Assembly (NCBI GenBank): GCA_036924855.1
Contig: JBAGRP010000001.1
Span: 5,630,001 to 5,694,000, forward strand
DNA length: 64,000 nucleotides
Reading direction: 5' to 3'
Source of the DNA: Nitrobacteraceae bacterium AZCC 2146
GTDB taxonomy: Bacteria > Pseudomonadota > Alphaproteobacteria > Rhizobiales > Xanthobacteraceae
Under the pieces are notes generated by a model, which was not told the DNA's origin, did not search any database, and worked only from the letters and a program-made list of their open reading frames with translations. Numbering within the stretch: position 1 is the first letter of the stretch; each line of letters begins with the position of its first letter. A program made the position numbers and the translations under genes. Positions 19,448-27,400 of the stretch are shown piece after piece.

Positions 19448-20888
19448 CACTACTTTGGCAATTTTTTAGCGGCGGCGAGTTTTTGGGATTCCCAAGAGAA
19501 GGTTTGCGTGATTCATGGGAGGTCGGCTGGCGGAGGGCCGATCTATGGACGTGGACTGGCAAGTTGATCTTGATCGCTGGCTTGCGCCGTTTGTCGCGGC
19601 GCTGCGGCACAAGACGCGGGCCCGGATGTGCCCTCTCTATGTCGCGGGTTTGATTGGTCCAGGAGACCGCAAGAGTGTTCAGCCGATGGCAGCACGCGCC
19701 AGCGGTGTCGGTTACGATCAGCTCCATCATTTCGTCGCTGCCGGAGTTTGGGACACTGCTCCACTCGAGGCTGCCCTGCTGAAGGAGGCAGATAGATTGG
19801 TTGGCGATGATGCAGGTTTTCTTGTCATAGATGATACGGCGTTGCCCAAGAAGGGACGTCACTCGATTGGCGTCGCGCCACAATATGCCTCGTCGCTCGG
19901 AAAGACTGCCAACTGTCAGTCGCTGGTTTCGCTAACGTTGGCGTCGCGGGAGGTGCCGGTGATGGTGGGCCTGCGGCTGTTCCTGCCCGAGAGTTGGACA
20001 AATGATCCTGAGCGCATGGCGCGGGCCCGTGTGCCGAAGGATAGACAGACTGCTCTGACAAAGCCGGAGATTGCCATCGAGGAGATCGACCGCGTCATCG
20101 CCTCCGGTGCGCGTTTCGGCTATGTGCTTGCCGATGCAGGGTACGGCTCCAGCGGGCCTTTCCGTCAGGCTCTGAGCGAACGCGGTCTGCTGTGGGCGGT
20201 GGGTCTGTCGCGGCGCCAGAACGTCTATCCCGCCGACATTGCCCTGATCTTCCCCGTCGCGAAGACCGGAAAGCCCCGCAAATACCACATCCCTGATCAG
20301 CCGCCGGTCTCTGCTGAAGCGTTATTGGCTGAAGGCAAATGGCAAAGGGTCAGTTGGCGGCGGGGCACCAAAGGTCGGCTGACATGTCTCTTCACTGCCC
20401 GCCGTGTCCGGGTTGCGGATGGCCATAAGCACCGGATGCTCAATAACCGTGTGCAGTGCATGCCTGGCGACGAGGTCTGGCTCGTCGGCGAGCGGCGATC
20501 GACCGGGGAGCAAAAATACTATGTGTCGAACCTGCCGGTCGATACCACCATCAAGACACTCGCGGCTACTATCAAAGCCAGATGGGTCTGTGAACAGGGC
20601 CACCAGCAGCTCAAGGAAGAGCTTGGGCTCGACCACTTCGAAGGAAGATCCTGGACCGGATTACATCGACATGCCTTGATGACGATGATCGCCTACGCCT
20701 TCCTACAGTCCCGCCGCCTTAAAGCAGCGGGACGAAAAAAAAAGAATCTCGGGACCGCCACCACAACCAAGCATGCCGGCCATCAGGCAAGCAATCCTCG
20801 ACCTCTTCGCAAGACCTCCACCCCGACGATGCCCTCACTGTGACATGCTACTTGCAGATATCGCGAAGCCTAAAGTGCCAAAGTAGTG
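19448..20888 (+). mobile_element. IS701-family insertion sequence, complete
   Basis: 1441 bp bounded by perfect 13-bp inverted repeats: CACTACTTTGGCA at 19448-19460 and its complement at 20876-20888. CTAG flanks both sides (19444-19447 and 20889-20892), the typical 4-bp target duplication of IS701-family elements. It carries one transposase gene whose restored stop lies inside the right inverted repeat. It interrupts an unknown gene whose frame is recovered when the IS is removed, so the insertion is recent. Confidence 0.93.
19545..20886 (+). CDS. IS701-family transposase, frameshifted at an A9 run
   Basis: The ATG at 19545 follows CGGAGGG by 7 bp. DDE-type residues are seen in VIDDTALPKKGRHS, VLADAGYGSSG and CEQGHQQLKEELGLDHFEG. 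In the primary frame the protein ends at 20843 after 432 aa with an unconserved tail. At nine consecutive A (20735-20743) the loss of one A restores a tail with GPPPQPSMPAIRQAILDLF and CPHC, ending at 20886 (446 aa). That tail fits related transposases. The product may need slippage at the A run, or this copy may be newly broken; an assembly error in the homopolymer is also possible. Confidence 0.85.
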
Positions 20889-21066
20889 CTAGTTCGATTG
20901 CTCAATAATCACCTCATTCGATTCCCCGGAGACGATGCTTTCCTCTATGTCGGGATGCAGAGCGCCGATACGGGAGCGGTCCATACGTCATATTTTGAAA
21001 AGCTTTAGTTCCCTGTGCTTGTCTGCTTGAGAGAAAACATATCTGCAAGATATACCGAATCTGATA

Positions 21067-21094
21067 TTGACAACAGTCCTATCTTGACTATAAT
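21067..21094 (+). promoter_or_regulatory. Near-consensus sigma-70 promoter
   Basis: TTGACA (21067-21072) and TATAAT (21089-21094) are both perfect matches, with a 16-bp spacer. Transcription would begin near 21101, exactly where an 11-bp stem starts. No open reading frame with a credible start follows, so it more likely serves an RNA. Confidence 0.65.
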
Positions 21095-21100
21095 CCTCTT

Positions 21101-21480
21101 CATCCCGCCCCGATGAGAGGGGCGTTCGCGGCGTCCGTGGTCGCGGGGCGGGATGCGGTGGCGCGGCAGCGTCAGGCCGGAGCGAAGGTCGCAGGGCGCA
21201 AGCCCGGATGCGAACGTGCGCCTTGTACAAAGGGTGCGTTCAAGGCCGGATGAGCGTGAGCGGCGCGAGCCGAGGCTGACGACCACGCTGGCGCGCCGGC
21301 CCAAGTCGTGTGGTTCCTGGGTGCCTAATGGGGCACCCCGGGGCGGAGAGTTCGCAACGCCAACCGGCCTGCGAACCGCATCCTCAGCTCCGGGCGTCGA
21401 CCAATCCGCCGGGAAGAGCACGAAGCAAGCCGGAAGCACACCGCGTGCGGAACGCCGGGTGATCCCCCGGTGAATCCGGA
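21101..21480 (+). ncRNA. Candidate structured non-coding RNA / repeat element, copy 1
   Basis: CATCCCGCCCC (21101-21111) pairs perfectly with GGGGCGGGATG (21145-21155) at the predicted 5' end. Another hairpin is GGGTGCC, TAATGG, GGCACCC (21319-21338). A compact CCGGG/CCCGG hairpin lies near 21459-21474. The region is very G+C-rich although the DNA just before it is AT-rich. Open frames here have arginine- and proline-rich, shadow-like translations. A shorter relative with the same promoter layout lies at 31929-32040. The 3' limit is not visible; similar palindromic sequence runs on toward 21650. Between 21009 and 21724 no protein gene is supported. Confidence 0.4.
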
Positions 21481-21724
21481 AGTCCCGGGCGCACTATTTG
21501 CCGTCTACGGCATCCGCGCTTGGGCCATGGGTGCATCGGGCACCCGGCGTTCCGCGCGCCCTCTGTTGGAGGGCGGGATGGAATGGCTCACACCTCGGGC
21601 GCTGTGCGCCGCGAGATCGCGAACCCGTATCCGCAGCAAGGCGAATTTAACCAGGAGCGCCCGGTTTTTGACCTGCGTGCAAATCGCATGGCATGATGAA
21701 GCCATTGCACAGGGGGAATCGAAT

Positions 21725-22549
21725 ATGTCGGGACGACGTTTTGCTACCGCTTTTGGCGCGCTTGTCCTGACACCGCTATTGTTCGCCGCTCCCGCCTCCG
21801 CCGCCCGCTGCGGTGGCGATTTCAATACTTTCGTGTCCACGATGTCGGCCGAGGCCGCCGCCGCCGGCATCTCGCAGGGCGTGGTCTCGCAGGCCTTTGC
21901 CGGGGTGACGCAGGACCCGGCGGTGCTGTCGTTCGATCGGCGCCAGCGCGGCACCTTCAACAAGAGCTTTGAGCAATATGTCTCGACGCGGGTAGGTGCC
22001 GGGCGCATCGGCATCGGGCTGCAGATGCTGCAGCGCCATGCGGCGCTGCTGTCGCGGATCGAGCAGCGTTTCGGCGTGCCGCCTGTCATCGTGGTGGCGA
22101 TCTGGGGGCTGGAATCGGATTTCGGCCGCGGCGATATCGGCAAGATGCCGGTGATCCGCACGCTCACGACCATGGCGCATGATTGCCGCCGCACCGAGCT
22201 GTTCCAGGGTGAGCTGCTGGCGGCGCTGAAGATCCTGCAGCGCGGCGATCTTCCGCAGCGCGATCTGATCGGCGCCTTTGCCGGCGAAATCGGCCAGACG
22301 CAATTCCTGCCGTCGTCCTACATCAAATACGGCGTCGATTTCGACGGCAACGGCCATGTCGACCTCCGGCACAGCGTGCCCGACGTGCTGGCCTCCACCG
22401 CCAACCTCCTGCACACCGCCGGCTTCAGGAATGGCGCGCCCTATGGTGAAGGCACCGCGAATTTCGAGGCGATGCGCGAGTGGAACAGGGCGACGATCTA
22501 CCGCAAGACCATCGCCTATTTCGCCGACCGGCTGTCGCAGGGGCGGTGA
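21725..22549 (+). CDS. Lytic murein transglycosylase, MltB/SLT_2 type
   Basis: 274 aa from the ATG at 21725, preceded by AGGGGGAA. A Sec signal peptide runs to about residue 27 (LLFAAPASA before ARCGG). The catalytic Glu lies in AIWGLESDFGRG. EIGQTQFLPSSYIKYG and VDFDGNGHVDLRHSVPDVLAS are family core motifs. It cleaves peptidoglycan between MurNAc and GlcNAc, forming 1,6-anhydro ends, in the periplasm. It lacks the C-terminal peptidoglycan-binding domain found in longer relatives. Confidence 0.9.
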   Translation: MSGRRFATAFGALVLTPLLFAAPASAARCGGDFNTFVSTMSAEAAAAGISQGVVSQAFAGVTQDPAVLSFDRRQRGTFNKSFEQYVSTRVGAGRIGIGLQMLQRHAALLSRIEQRFGVPPVIVVAIWGLESDFGRGDIGKMPVIRTLTTMAHDCRRTELFQGELLAALKILQRGDLPQRDLIGAFAGEIGQTQFLPSSYIKYGVDFDGNGHVDLRHSVPDVLASTANLLHTAGFRNGAPYGEGTANFEAMREWNRATIYRKTIAYFADRLSQGR

Positions 22550-22721
22550 GCGCCATCCCCCTTCATCAATTCAAAACCACACTGTGGATTACACAGCCGC
22601 GGTGAGACTCCGTTAACCCCCAAGGTTGCAATTTACCGCCCAAGGGAACTTGGTGGCGAGAACTTGCGACGGGGATGACGGACGTGACCACAGACGAGGC
22701 ACGACAGGCCGGGGGGCTCCC

Positions 22722-23954
22722 ATGCTGAGCGTGCCGACGCTGTTCACGGTGTTCACCGTCAACTTTCTGGCGATGGGCCTGGTCTGGACTTACGTCATGA
22801 CCAGCTATCCGAATTTCGCCGCTGCGCGCTACTGGACCGCCGCCGCCTTCGCCGCCGCCGCTGGCACCGGCATGTCGATGCTGCGCGGCGCGGTCGATCC
22901 CTGGATTCCGATCGTACTCGGCGGCACGCTTCTGTTGCTGGCCTCCAGCCTGGGCGCCATGGGCATCAGCCAGTTCTATCACAGGAAGGTGGCATGGCCG
23001 CCTTATCTGGCGATCATCGCTGTCAGCGTCGTCGCCATCGCGGCGTTCACGCTGTGGCACGACGACATGCCGATCCGGACCCTGGTCTATTCGCTCGCCC
23101 AGTCGCTCACCATGGCGATGACGCTGCCGCTGGTGCTGTCGCGCCGGGCTGACGGCAGCAATCCCGGCGCGCGGATGGCCGGCGCCATCGCCTTGCTGGT
23201 GATCGCCGTGCATGCGGTGCGCTCCGGCGCCGGCCTGCTGCAAATCGGTGGCACCATGACGCTGACCGATTTCAACAGCTTCCAGGCTGTCATGGTGCTG
23301 CTGCTGGTGTTCCTGTCGATGGCGTGGAATTTCGGCTTCCTGCTGATGGCGATCGACGCGCTGCGCCGCGAGGTCGCCGATCTCGCGCTGGTCGACGATC
23401 TCACCGGCGTCGCCAACCGCCGTCATCTGCTGCAGCGCCTCACCGAGCAATGCGCGCTGTCGCTGCGCACGGAAAAGCCCTTTGCGCTGCTGGCGATCGA
23501 TCTCGACGGCTTCAAGGAAATCAACGACGGCTTTGGCCACGCCGCCGGCGACGCCTGCCTGCGGCGTTTCACGGCGATGGCGCAAACAAAACTGCGGCCC
23601 GGCGATCTGCTCGCCCGCAGCGGCGGCGACGAATTCTGCATCGTGCTGCCGGCCACCGGCCTTCACGAGGGCGCCGTCATCGCGCGCCGCATTCTCGAGG
23701 CCTGCCGCGATAACGCTGCGGCCTGCACGCCCGGCGACATCCCGGTCGCCGCCTCGATCGGCGTGGCGCAGTGGCAGCCGTCCATCGGCAACCACCCCGA
23801 ACGCCTGATCGCGAGCGCCGACCAGGCGTTGTACGGCGCCAAGAAGGACGGCAAGAACCGCTTTGCGATCTGCGACCTCGCCACCACCCCGCCGCTGGCG
23901 CCGGAAATCGGCAACGCGCCGGCGCCCGTGCAGATGCGGCGCACGGTGGCATAG
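22722..23954 (+). CDS. Membrane diguanylate cyclase (GGDEF), first tandem copy
   Basis: 410 aa from the ATG at 22722, after GGGGGG. The first ~210 residues carry about six hydrophobic segments, likely a membrane sensor. The GGDEF domain follows, with DDLTGVANRR, an intact GGDEF at about residue 301 and RPGD five residues before it, a fit to the inhibitory I-site RxxD. It should make cyclic di-GMP from two GTP, with product feedback. A paralogue with the same length and motif spacing starts 12 bp after its stop. Confidence 0.9.
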   Translation: MLSVPTLFTVFTVNFLAMGLVWTYVMTSYPNFAAARYWTAAAFAAAAGTGMSMLRGAVDPWIPIVLGGTLLLLASSLGAMGISQFYHRKVAWPPYLAIIAVSVVAIAAFTLWHDDMPIRTLVYSLAQSLTMAMTLPLVLSRRADGSNPGARMAGAIALLVIAVHAVRSGAGLLQIGGTMTLTDFNSFQAVMVLLLVFLSMAWNFGFLLMAIDALRREVADLALVDDLTGVANRRHLLQRLTEQCALSLRTEKPFALLAIDLDGFKEINDGFGHAAGDACLRRFTAMAQTKLRPGDLLARSGGDEFCIVLPATGLHEGAVIARRILEACRDNAAACTPGDIPVAASIGVAQWQPSIGNHPERLIASADQALYGAKKDGKNRFAICDLATTPPLAPEIGNAPAPVQMRRTVA

Positions 23955-23966
23955 GGGGCGGCGGCG

Positions 23967-25184
23967 ATGCTGAATTTCTCCACATTGTGGGTCATCTATC
24001 TCGGCAACTTCGTCGGGACCGGCCTGGTGTGGGTCTATGTCGCGCGCAGCTATCCGAATTTCGGTGCGGCGCGGTTCTGGTGCGCGGGGTCGTTCGTCGT
24101 CGCGGCGGGTGCGGCGATATCGCTGCTGCGTGGTGTTGTCGATCCGCTGGTTCCGATCCTGCTCGGCAACGGAACGATGGTGCTCGCCTCCTGTCTCTGC
24201 GTCATGGGCGTGCAGCGGTTCTACGACCGGCCGGTGGCGTGGCGCGCCAGCGCGCTGATCGTTCTCCTCACTTTGGCCAGCCTCGCTTTCTTCGCGATCG
24301 GGCGCGACGAAATGTCGGCGCGGATCGTGGTCTACTCGCTGGGCCAGTCGATTCCGCTGCTGCTGGCGCTGCCGCTGCTGCTGTCGCGCCGGATCGGCGA
24401 CGGCGGTCCGGGCGCCCGCATGGCCGGCTATCTCGCGCTGGTGATGATCGCGCTCTATGTCATCCGCTCGGTCGCCTGCCTGCTGCGGGTCGATGGCGAG
24501 GTGACCTTCGTCGACTTCAACGGCCTGCAAAGCGCGCTGATCGCACTGTTGATGTTCATGGCGATGGCGTGGAATTTCAGTTTCCTGCTGATGGCGATCG
24601 ACCGGTTGCGCGGCGAGGTCGCTGCATTGGCGCTGGTCGACGATCTCACTGGCGTCGCCAACCGCCGCCATCTGCTGCAGCGCCTCACCGAGCAATGCGC
24701 GCTGTCGCTGCGCACCCGCGCGCCGTTCGCGCTGCTGGCGATCGATCTCGACGGCTTCAAGTTGATCAATGACAGCTATGGCCACGCCGCCGGCGACGAA
24801 TGCCTGCGGCAGTTCACCCGCGCCGCGCAAAGCCGGCTGCGCCCCGGCGACATGCTGGCGCGCGCCGGCGGCGACGAATTCTGCATCGTGCTGCCGGCCA
24901 CCGCGCTGCCGGAGGCGGCTCAGATCGCGCGCCGCCTCCTCGAGGCCTGCCGGGCGCAGGCGGTGCCGAGCGCCGGCCGGATGCTGCCGCTGGCCGCCTC
25001 GATCGGCGTCGCGCAATGGTCGGAGCAGATCGGCCACGCACCGGAACGCCTGATCGCTGCCGCCGACCAGGCACTGTACTCTGCCAAGAACGAGGGCAAG
25101 AACCGTTGTGCGATCTACAACCCCGCGCCGCCGCTGGCGCCGGAGATCGAGGAAGCGCCCGCGCCGATGCGCACGGTGGCGTAA
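23967..25184 (+). CDS. Membrane diguanylate cyclase (GGDEF), second tandem copy
   Basis: 405 aa. Same architecture as the gene just upstream: about six membrane segments, then DDLTGVANRR, RPGD five residues before GGDEF, and GGDEF again at residue 301. Long runs in the cyclase domain are nearly identical to the first copy at DNA level, while the membrane parts differ more. This points to tandem duplication with a diverging sensor, or to gene conversion in the output domain. The 12-bp gap implies co-transcription. Confidence 0.9.
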   Translation: MLNFSTLWVIYLGNFVGTGLVWVYVARSYPNFGAARFWCAGSFVVAAGAAISLLRGVVDPLVPILLGNGTMVLASCLCVMGVQRFYDRPVAWRASALIVLLTLASLAFFAIGRDEMSARIVVYSLGQSIPLLLALPLLLSRRIGDGGPGARMAGYLALVMIALYVIRSVACLLRVDGEVTFVDFNGLQSALIALLMFMAMAWNFSFLLMAIDRLRGEVAALALVDDLTGVANRRHLLQRLTEQCALSLRTRAPFALLAIDLDGFKLINDSYGHAAGDECLRQFTRAAQSRLRPGDMLARAGGDEFCIVLPATALPEAAQIARRLLEACRAQAVPSAGRMLPLAASIGVAQWSEQIGHAPERLIAAADQALYSAKNEGKNRCAIYNPAPPLAPEIEEAPAPMRTVA

Positions 25185-25635
25185 GGGACCAGGCATCCGC
25201 GCGGCCTCGGGCAAATTCAACGGCTTAGCGACGCGCCCTGCGTTGAAGAAATTGGCGATATAGCTATTTCCGCGTCATGCCAGCCTTGTCGAGCATCGAC
25301 GTCCTTGTTTCCGTTTGAACTTCTAAAAGACGTGGATGGCCGGACCCCTTCGCGAAGACGCGTCGCTTGAAGCTGCTTGCGAACGGGGGCGACAAATTTC
25401 TGCTGTCGAGGAAACAGCGGACCTAATCCGAACGTCGTCTGAAGACAGTTCACGGTCCGGAACGGACCATGGCGGCCTCTGCTACCGTCACCGCATTCCG
25501 GCTTCCGGCCAATCGCGGAAAATGCTATCATTTCCTCCTTCGGATCTCGTCCGGGAGGTGGCACATGCTGCTACGTCCGCCAGCATATCCCGGACGATCC
25601 GATGACGCCGAACGAGAGTTATTCGGAGGTCGATC
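25185..25635. other. Intergenic region without recognised gene
   Basis: No credible coding sequence is seen. The last part holds the promoter area of the peroxiredoxin gene and a nested hairpin at 25549-25595, annotated separately. Confidence 0.6.
25549..25595. promoter_or_regulatory. Nested hairpin in peroxiredoxin leader
   Basis: GTCCGGGA (25549-25556) pairs with TCCCGGAC (25588-25595). Inside it, ATGCTG (25565-25570) pairs with CAGCAT (25581-25586). It ends 40 bp before the peroxiredoxin start. It could be an operator or an RNA element; no T-run follows, so a terminator is unlikely. Confidence 0.4.
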
Positions 25636-26298
25636 ATGGCTCTGCAACTCAATGACACGGCACCTGATTTCGAAGCGGAGACGACCGAGGGCAAAATCCG
25701 ATTCCACGACTGGATCGGCAGCAACTGGGCGGTGTTGTTTTCCCACCCCAAGGACTTCACGCCGGTCTGCACCACCGAACTTGGCTACATGGCCAGAATC
25801 AAGCCGGAGTTCGACAGACGCGGCGTTAAAGTCATCGGACTCTCGGTTGATCCGATGGATCGCCACGCCGGCTGGGCCAGCGACATCAAGGAGACGCAGG
25901 GCTTCGCCCCGAACTTTCCGATGATCGCCGATGCCGATTACAATGTCTCCAAACTCTACGGCATGCTGCCCGCGCCGGTGTCAGGCGATCCGACCAAGCG
26001 CACGCCCGCCGACAATCAAACCGTGCGCAACGTTTTCGTCATCGGGCCGGACAAGAAGGTCAAGCTCATCCTCGTCTATCCGATGACCACCGGTCGCAAC
26101 TTCGACGAGGTGCTGCGCGTCATCGACTCGCTCCAGCTCACCGCCAAACACAAAGTTGCGACACCGGTGAACTGGAAGAACGGCGAGGATGTTATCATTG
26201 CCGGTTCCGTATCGGACGACGACGCCAAAAAGCAATATCCGCAGGGCTGGAAGGCGCCAAAGCCCTACATCCGGATCGTCCCGCAGCCGCATGGATAA
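25636..26298 (+). CDS. Peroxiredoxin, 1-Cys (Prx6-like) type
   Basis: 220 aa, with TTCGGAGG upstream. The peroxidatic C45 lies in HPKDFTPVCTTELG. No second conserved cysteine appears in the C-terminal half, and the long C-terminal domain (DVIIAGSVSDDDAKKQYPQG) is that of the 1-Cys Prx6 group. It reduces hydrogen peroxide and organic peroxides, probably in the cytoplasm as there is no signal peptide. A thioredoxin-fold redoxin gene lies 400 bp downstream on the other strand. Confidence 0.92.
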   Translation: MALQLNDTAPDFEAETTEGKIRFHDWIGSNWAVLFSHPKDFTPVCTTELGYMARIKPEFDRRGVKVIGLSVDPMDRHAGWASDIKETQGFAPNFPMIADADYNVSKLYGMLPAPVSGDPTKRTPADNQTVRNVFVIGPDKKVKLILVYPMTTGRNFDEVLRVIDSLQLTAKHKVATPVNWKNGEDVIIAGSVSDDDAKKQYPQGWKAPKPYIRIVPQPHG

Positions 26299-26699
26299 AC
26301 GTGCACGCTCGTCAGGTCGACCAGCAGGCGGTTGCTGTTCTATTGCGCCTTCGGTGAGTGATCCGCCATGGCTGTGCAGGCTGCACGCGTGCTGTCGGGC
26401 GCAAACCGCAGAGCCTGTCGCTCTGTATGCCTCTTCAAGCCACCTCACCGAGGCGCTGATCGCTATCGCGTATCAGCCAGTAGCCCAGGCCAAGCGCGAG
26501 AATCGCGGCCGCGATAGCCATGATGTTCAGCGCGTCGGTTTGATCGACATCGAGGTCTCCCGCACACGACACGCCACGTGCTTTCACAAGGTCGCATAAG
26601 CCCCCGTCATTGCTGAGGTCCAAACGGACATTGCAGCAGGATCACCAGCGGGATCGCCTGGCACTGCCAGCGGCAGGATTGCACGCCATACTATGATCC
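26299..26699. other. Intergenic region, possibly a small membrane ORF
   Basis: The gap between two convergent redox genes shows no well-supported gene. A minus-strand frame at 26435-26623 (62 aa) ends in a hydrophobic helix (MAIAAAILALGLGYWLIR) and might encode a small membrane protein, but it has no clear ribosome-binding site. Confidence 0.4.
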
Positions 26700-27380
26700 T
26701 TAGCCTGCAACCTCGGAGGCCGCCGACATCAGCTCTCGCGGGGTAGGGGCCCCGAACATGCGATGGCCCCCCTCAGGAACTTCGGTAAAGCTCCAACGTA
26801 CGATGCCCTCCCGGTCAAGCAGGAACTGGCCAAAGAGCTGGCCTTGGCCAGTTGCCAGCATGTGCTCGTCGGCTTCGGTTATTTCGTAGCCGTCCTTCGT
26901 ATTGAGGAGATCGGCCGCCGCCATCGGGTTCATCGGCTCGGGCAACTCGCCCGGCATGTCCATCCGCATGGTCATGACGGCGTTCATCCCCAGCTTGTGC
27001 GGCCACTCGGTTTCGCTCTCGGTGAACTCGAGATTGGGCAAGCCAAACGCGCGATGTGAGACACGCTCGGGGTCGGACGCGGCGAGCAGATTGGGCAGCG
27101 GATGATAACGGAAATAGAGCCGCGCGCGTTCGATTGGCGTGTTGACTACCGCGAGACTCTCGACGCCTTTCTCGCGCAAGGCTGAGTCAAGTTGCGCCTG
27201 CGCTGCAAGATGGCGTCGGCAGAACGGGCAATGCAGGCCTCGAAACAAGCCGACCAATACTGGGCTATGGCCGCGAAAGTCATCAAGCGCGATCTTGCCG
27301 TCGCGTGTGATCGCATCCAGCACAATGTTCGGTGCGCGGTCGCCCGGGTGGAGTAGCCCATCGACATGACGTTCGGACAT
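26700..27380 (-). CDS. AhpC/TSA-type redoxin with CPFC motif
   Basis: 226 aa from the ATG at 27380, with GAGGAGG just upstream. The N-terminal half is a thioredoxin fold: PGDRAPNIVLDA, then LFRGLHCPFCRRHLA with a CxxC active site. This resembles peroxiredoxin-like or thiol-disulfide proteins rather than the classical TxxC peroxiredoxin site. The C-terminal half (WPHKLGMNAVMTMRMDMPGE) is less familiar. No signal peptide. It starts 21 bp after the stop of the large cyclase/ATPase gene, so the two may be co-transcribed. Confidence 0.8.
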   Translation of the reverse strand: MSERHVDGLLHPGDRAPNIVLDAITRDGKIALDDFRGHSPVLVGLFRGLHCPFCRRHLAAQAQLDSALREKGVESLAVVNTPIERARLYFRYHPLPNLLAASDPERVSHRAFGLPNLEFTESETEWPHKLGMNAVMTMRMDMPGELPEPMNPMAAADLLNTKDGYEITEADEHMLATGQGQLFGQFLLDREGIVRWSFTEVPEGGHRMFGAPTPRELMSAASEVAG

Positions 27381-27400
27381 GGTCAACCTCCTCTGCTTTG

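Larger units (their letters stand above)
18913..21008 (+). pseudogene. Unknown AT-rich gene split by IS701-family insertion
   Basis: The left part is 18913-19447, with GGAG before the ATG; the right part is 20893-21008. Removing the IS and one copy of the CTAG target duplication joins the frame exactly through CGG-CTA-GTT and continues with RLVRLLNNHLIRFPGDDAF to a TAG at 21006. The ancestral product is 216 aa. The segment VEFVALQFRKIFELVILS, followed by SHHHFFDGVV, looks helical and could be a HEPN-like core, but no family was recognised. As it stands the frame runs about 70 residues into the IS, so the product is probably inactive. It is the partner gene of the zinc-ribbon protein upstream. 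Confidence 0.8.

Noticed and set aside
21153..21724. Open frames across the hairpin-rich region after the island
   Set aside because: Translations are Arg/Pro-rich without domains; the DNA is dominated by palindromes. The lytic transglycosylase frame open from 21470 was shortened to the ATG at 21725, where the signal peptide begins.
22566..25220. An 884-codon open frame antisense to both GGDEF genes
   Set aside because: Its product is Gln/Arg/His-rich shadow sequence with no motif, and both plus-strand genes have clear domains and ribosome-binding sites. Long antisense frames are common in such G+C-rich DNA.
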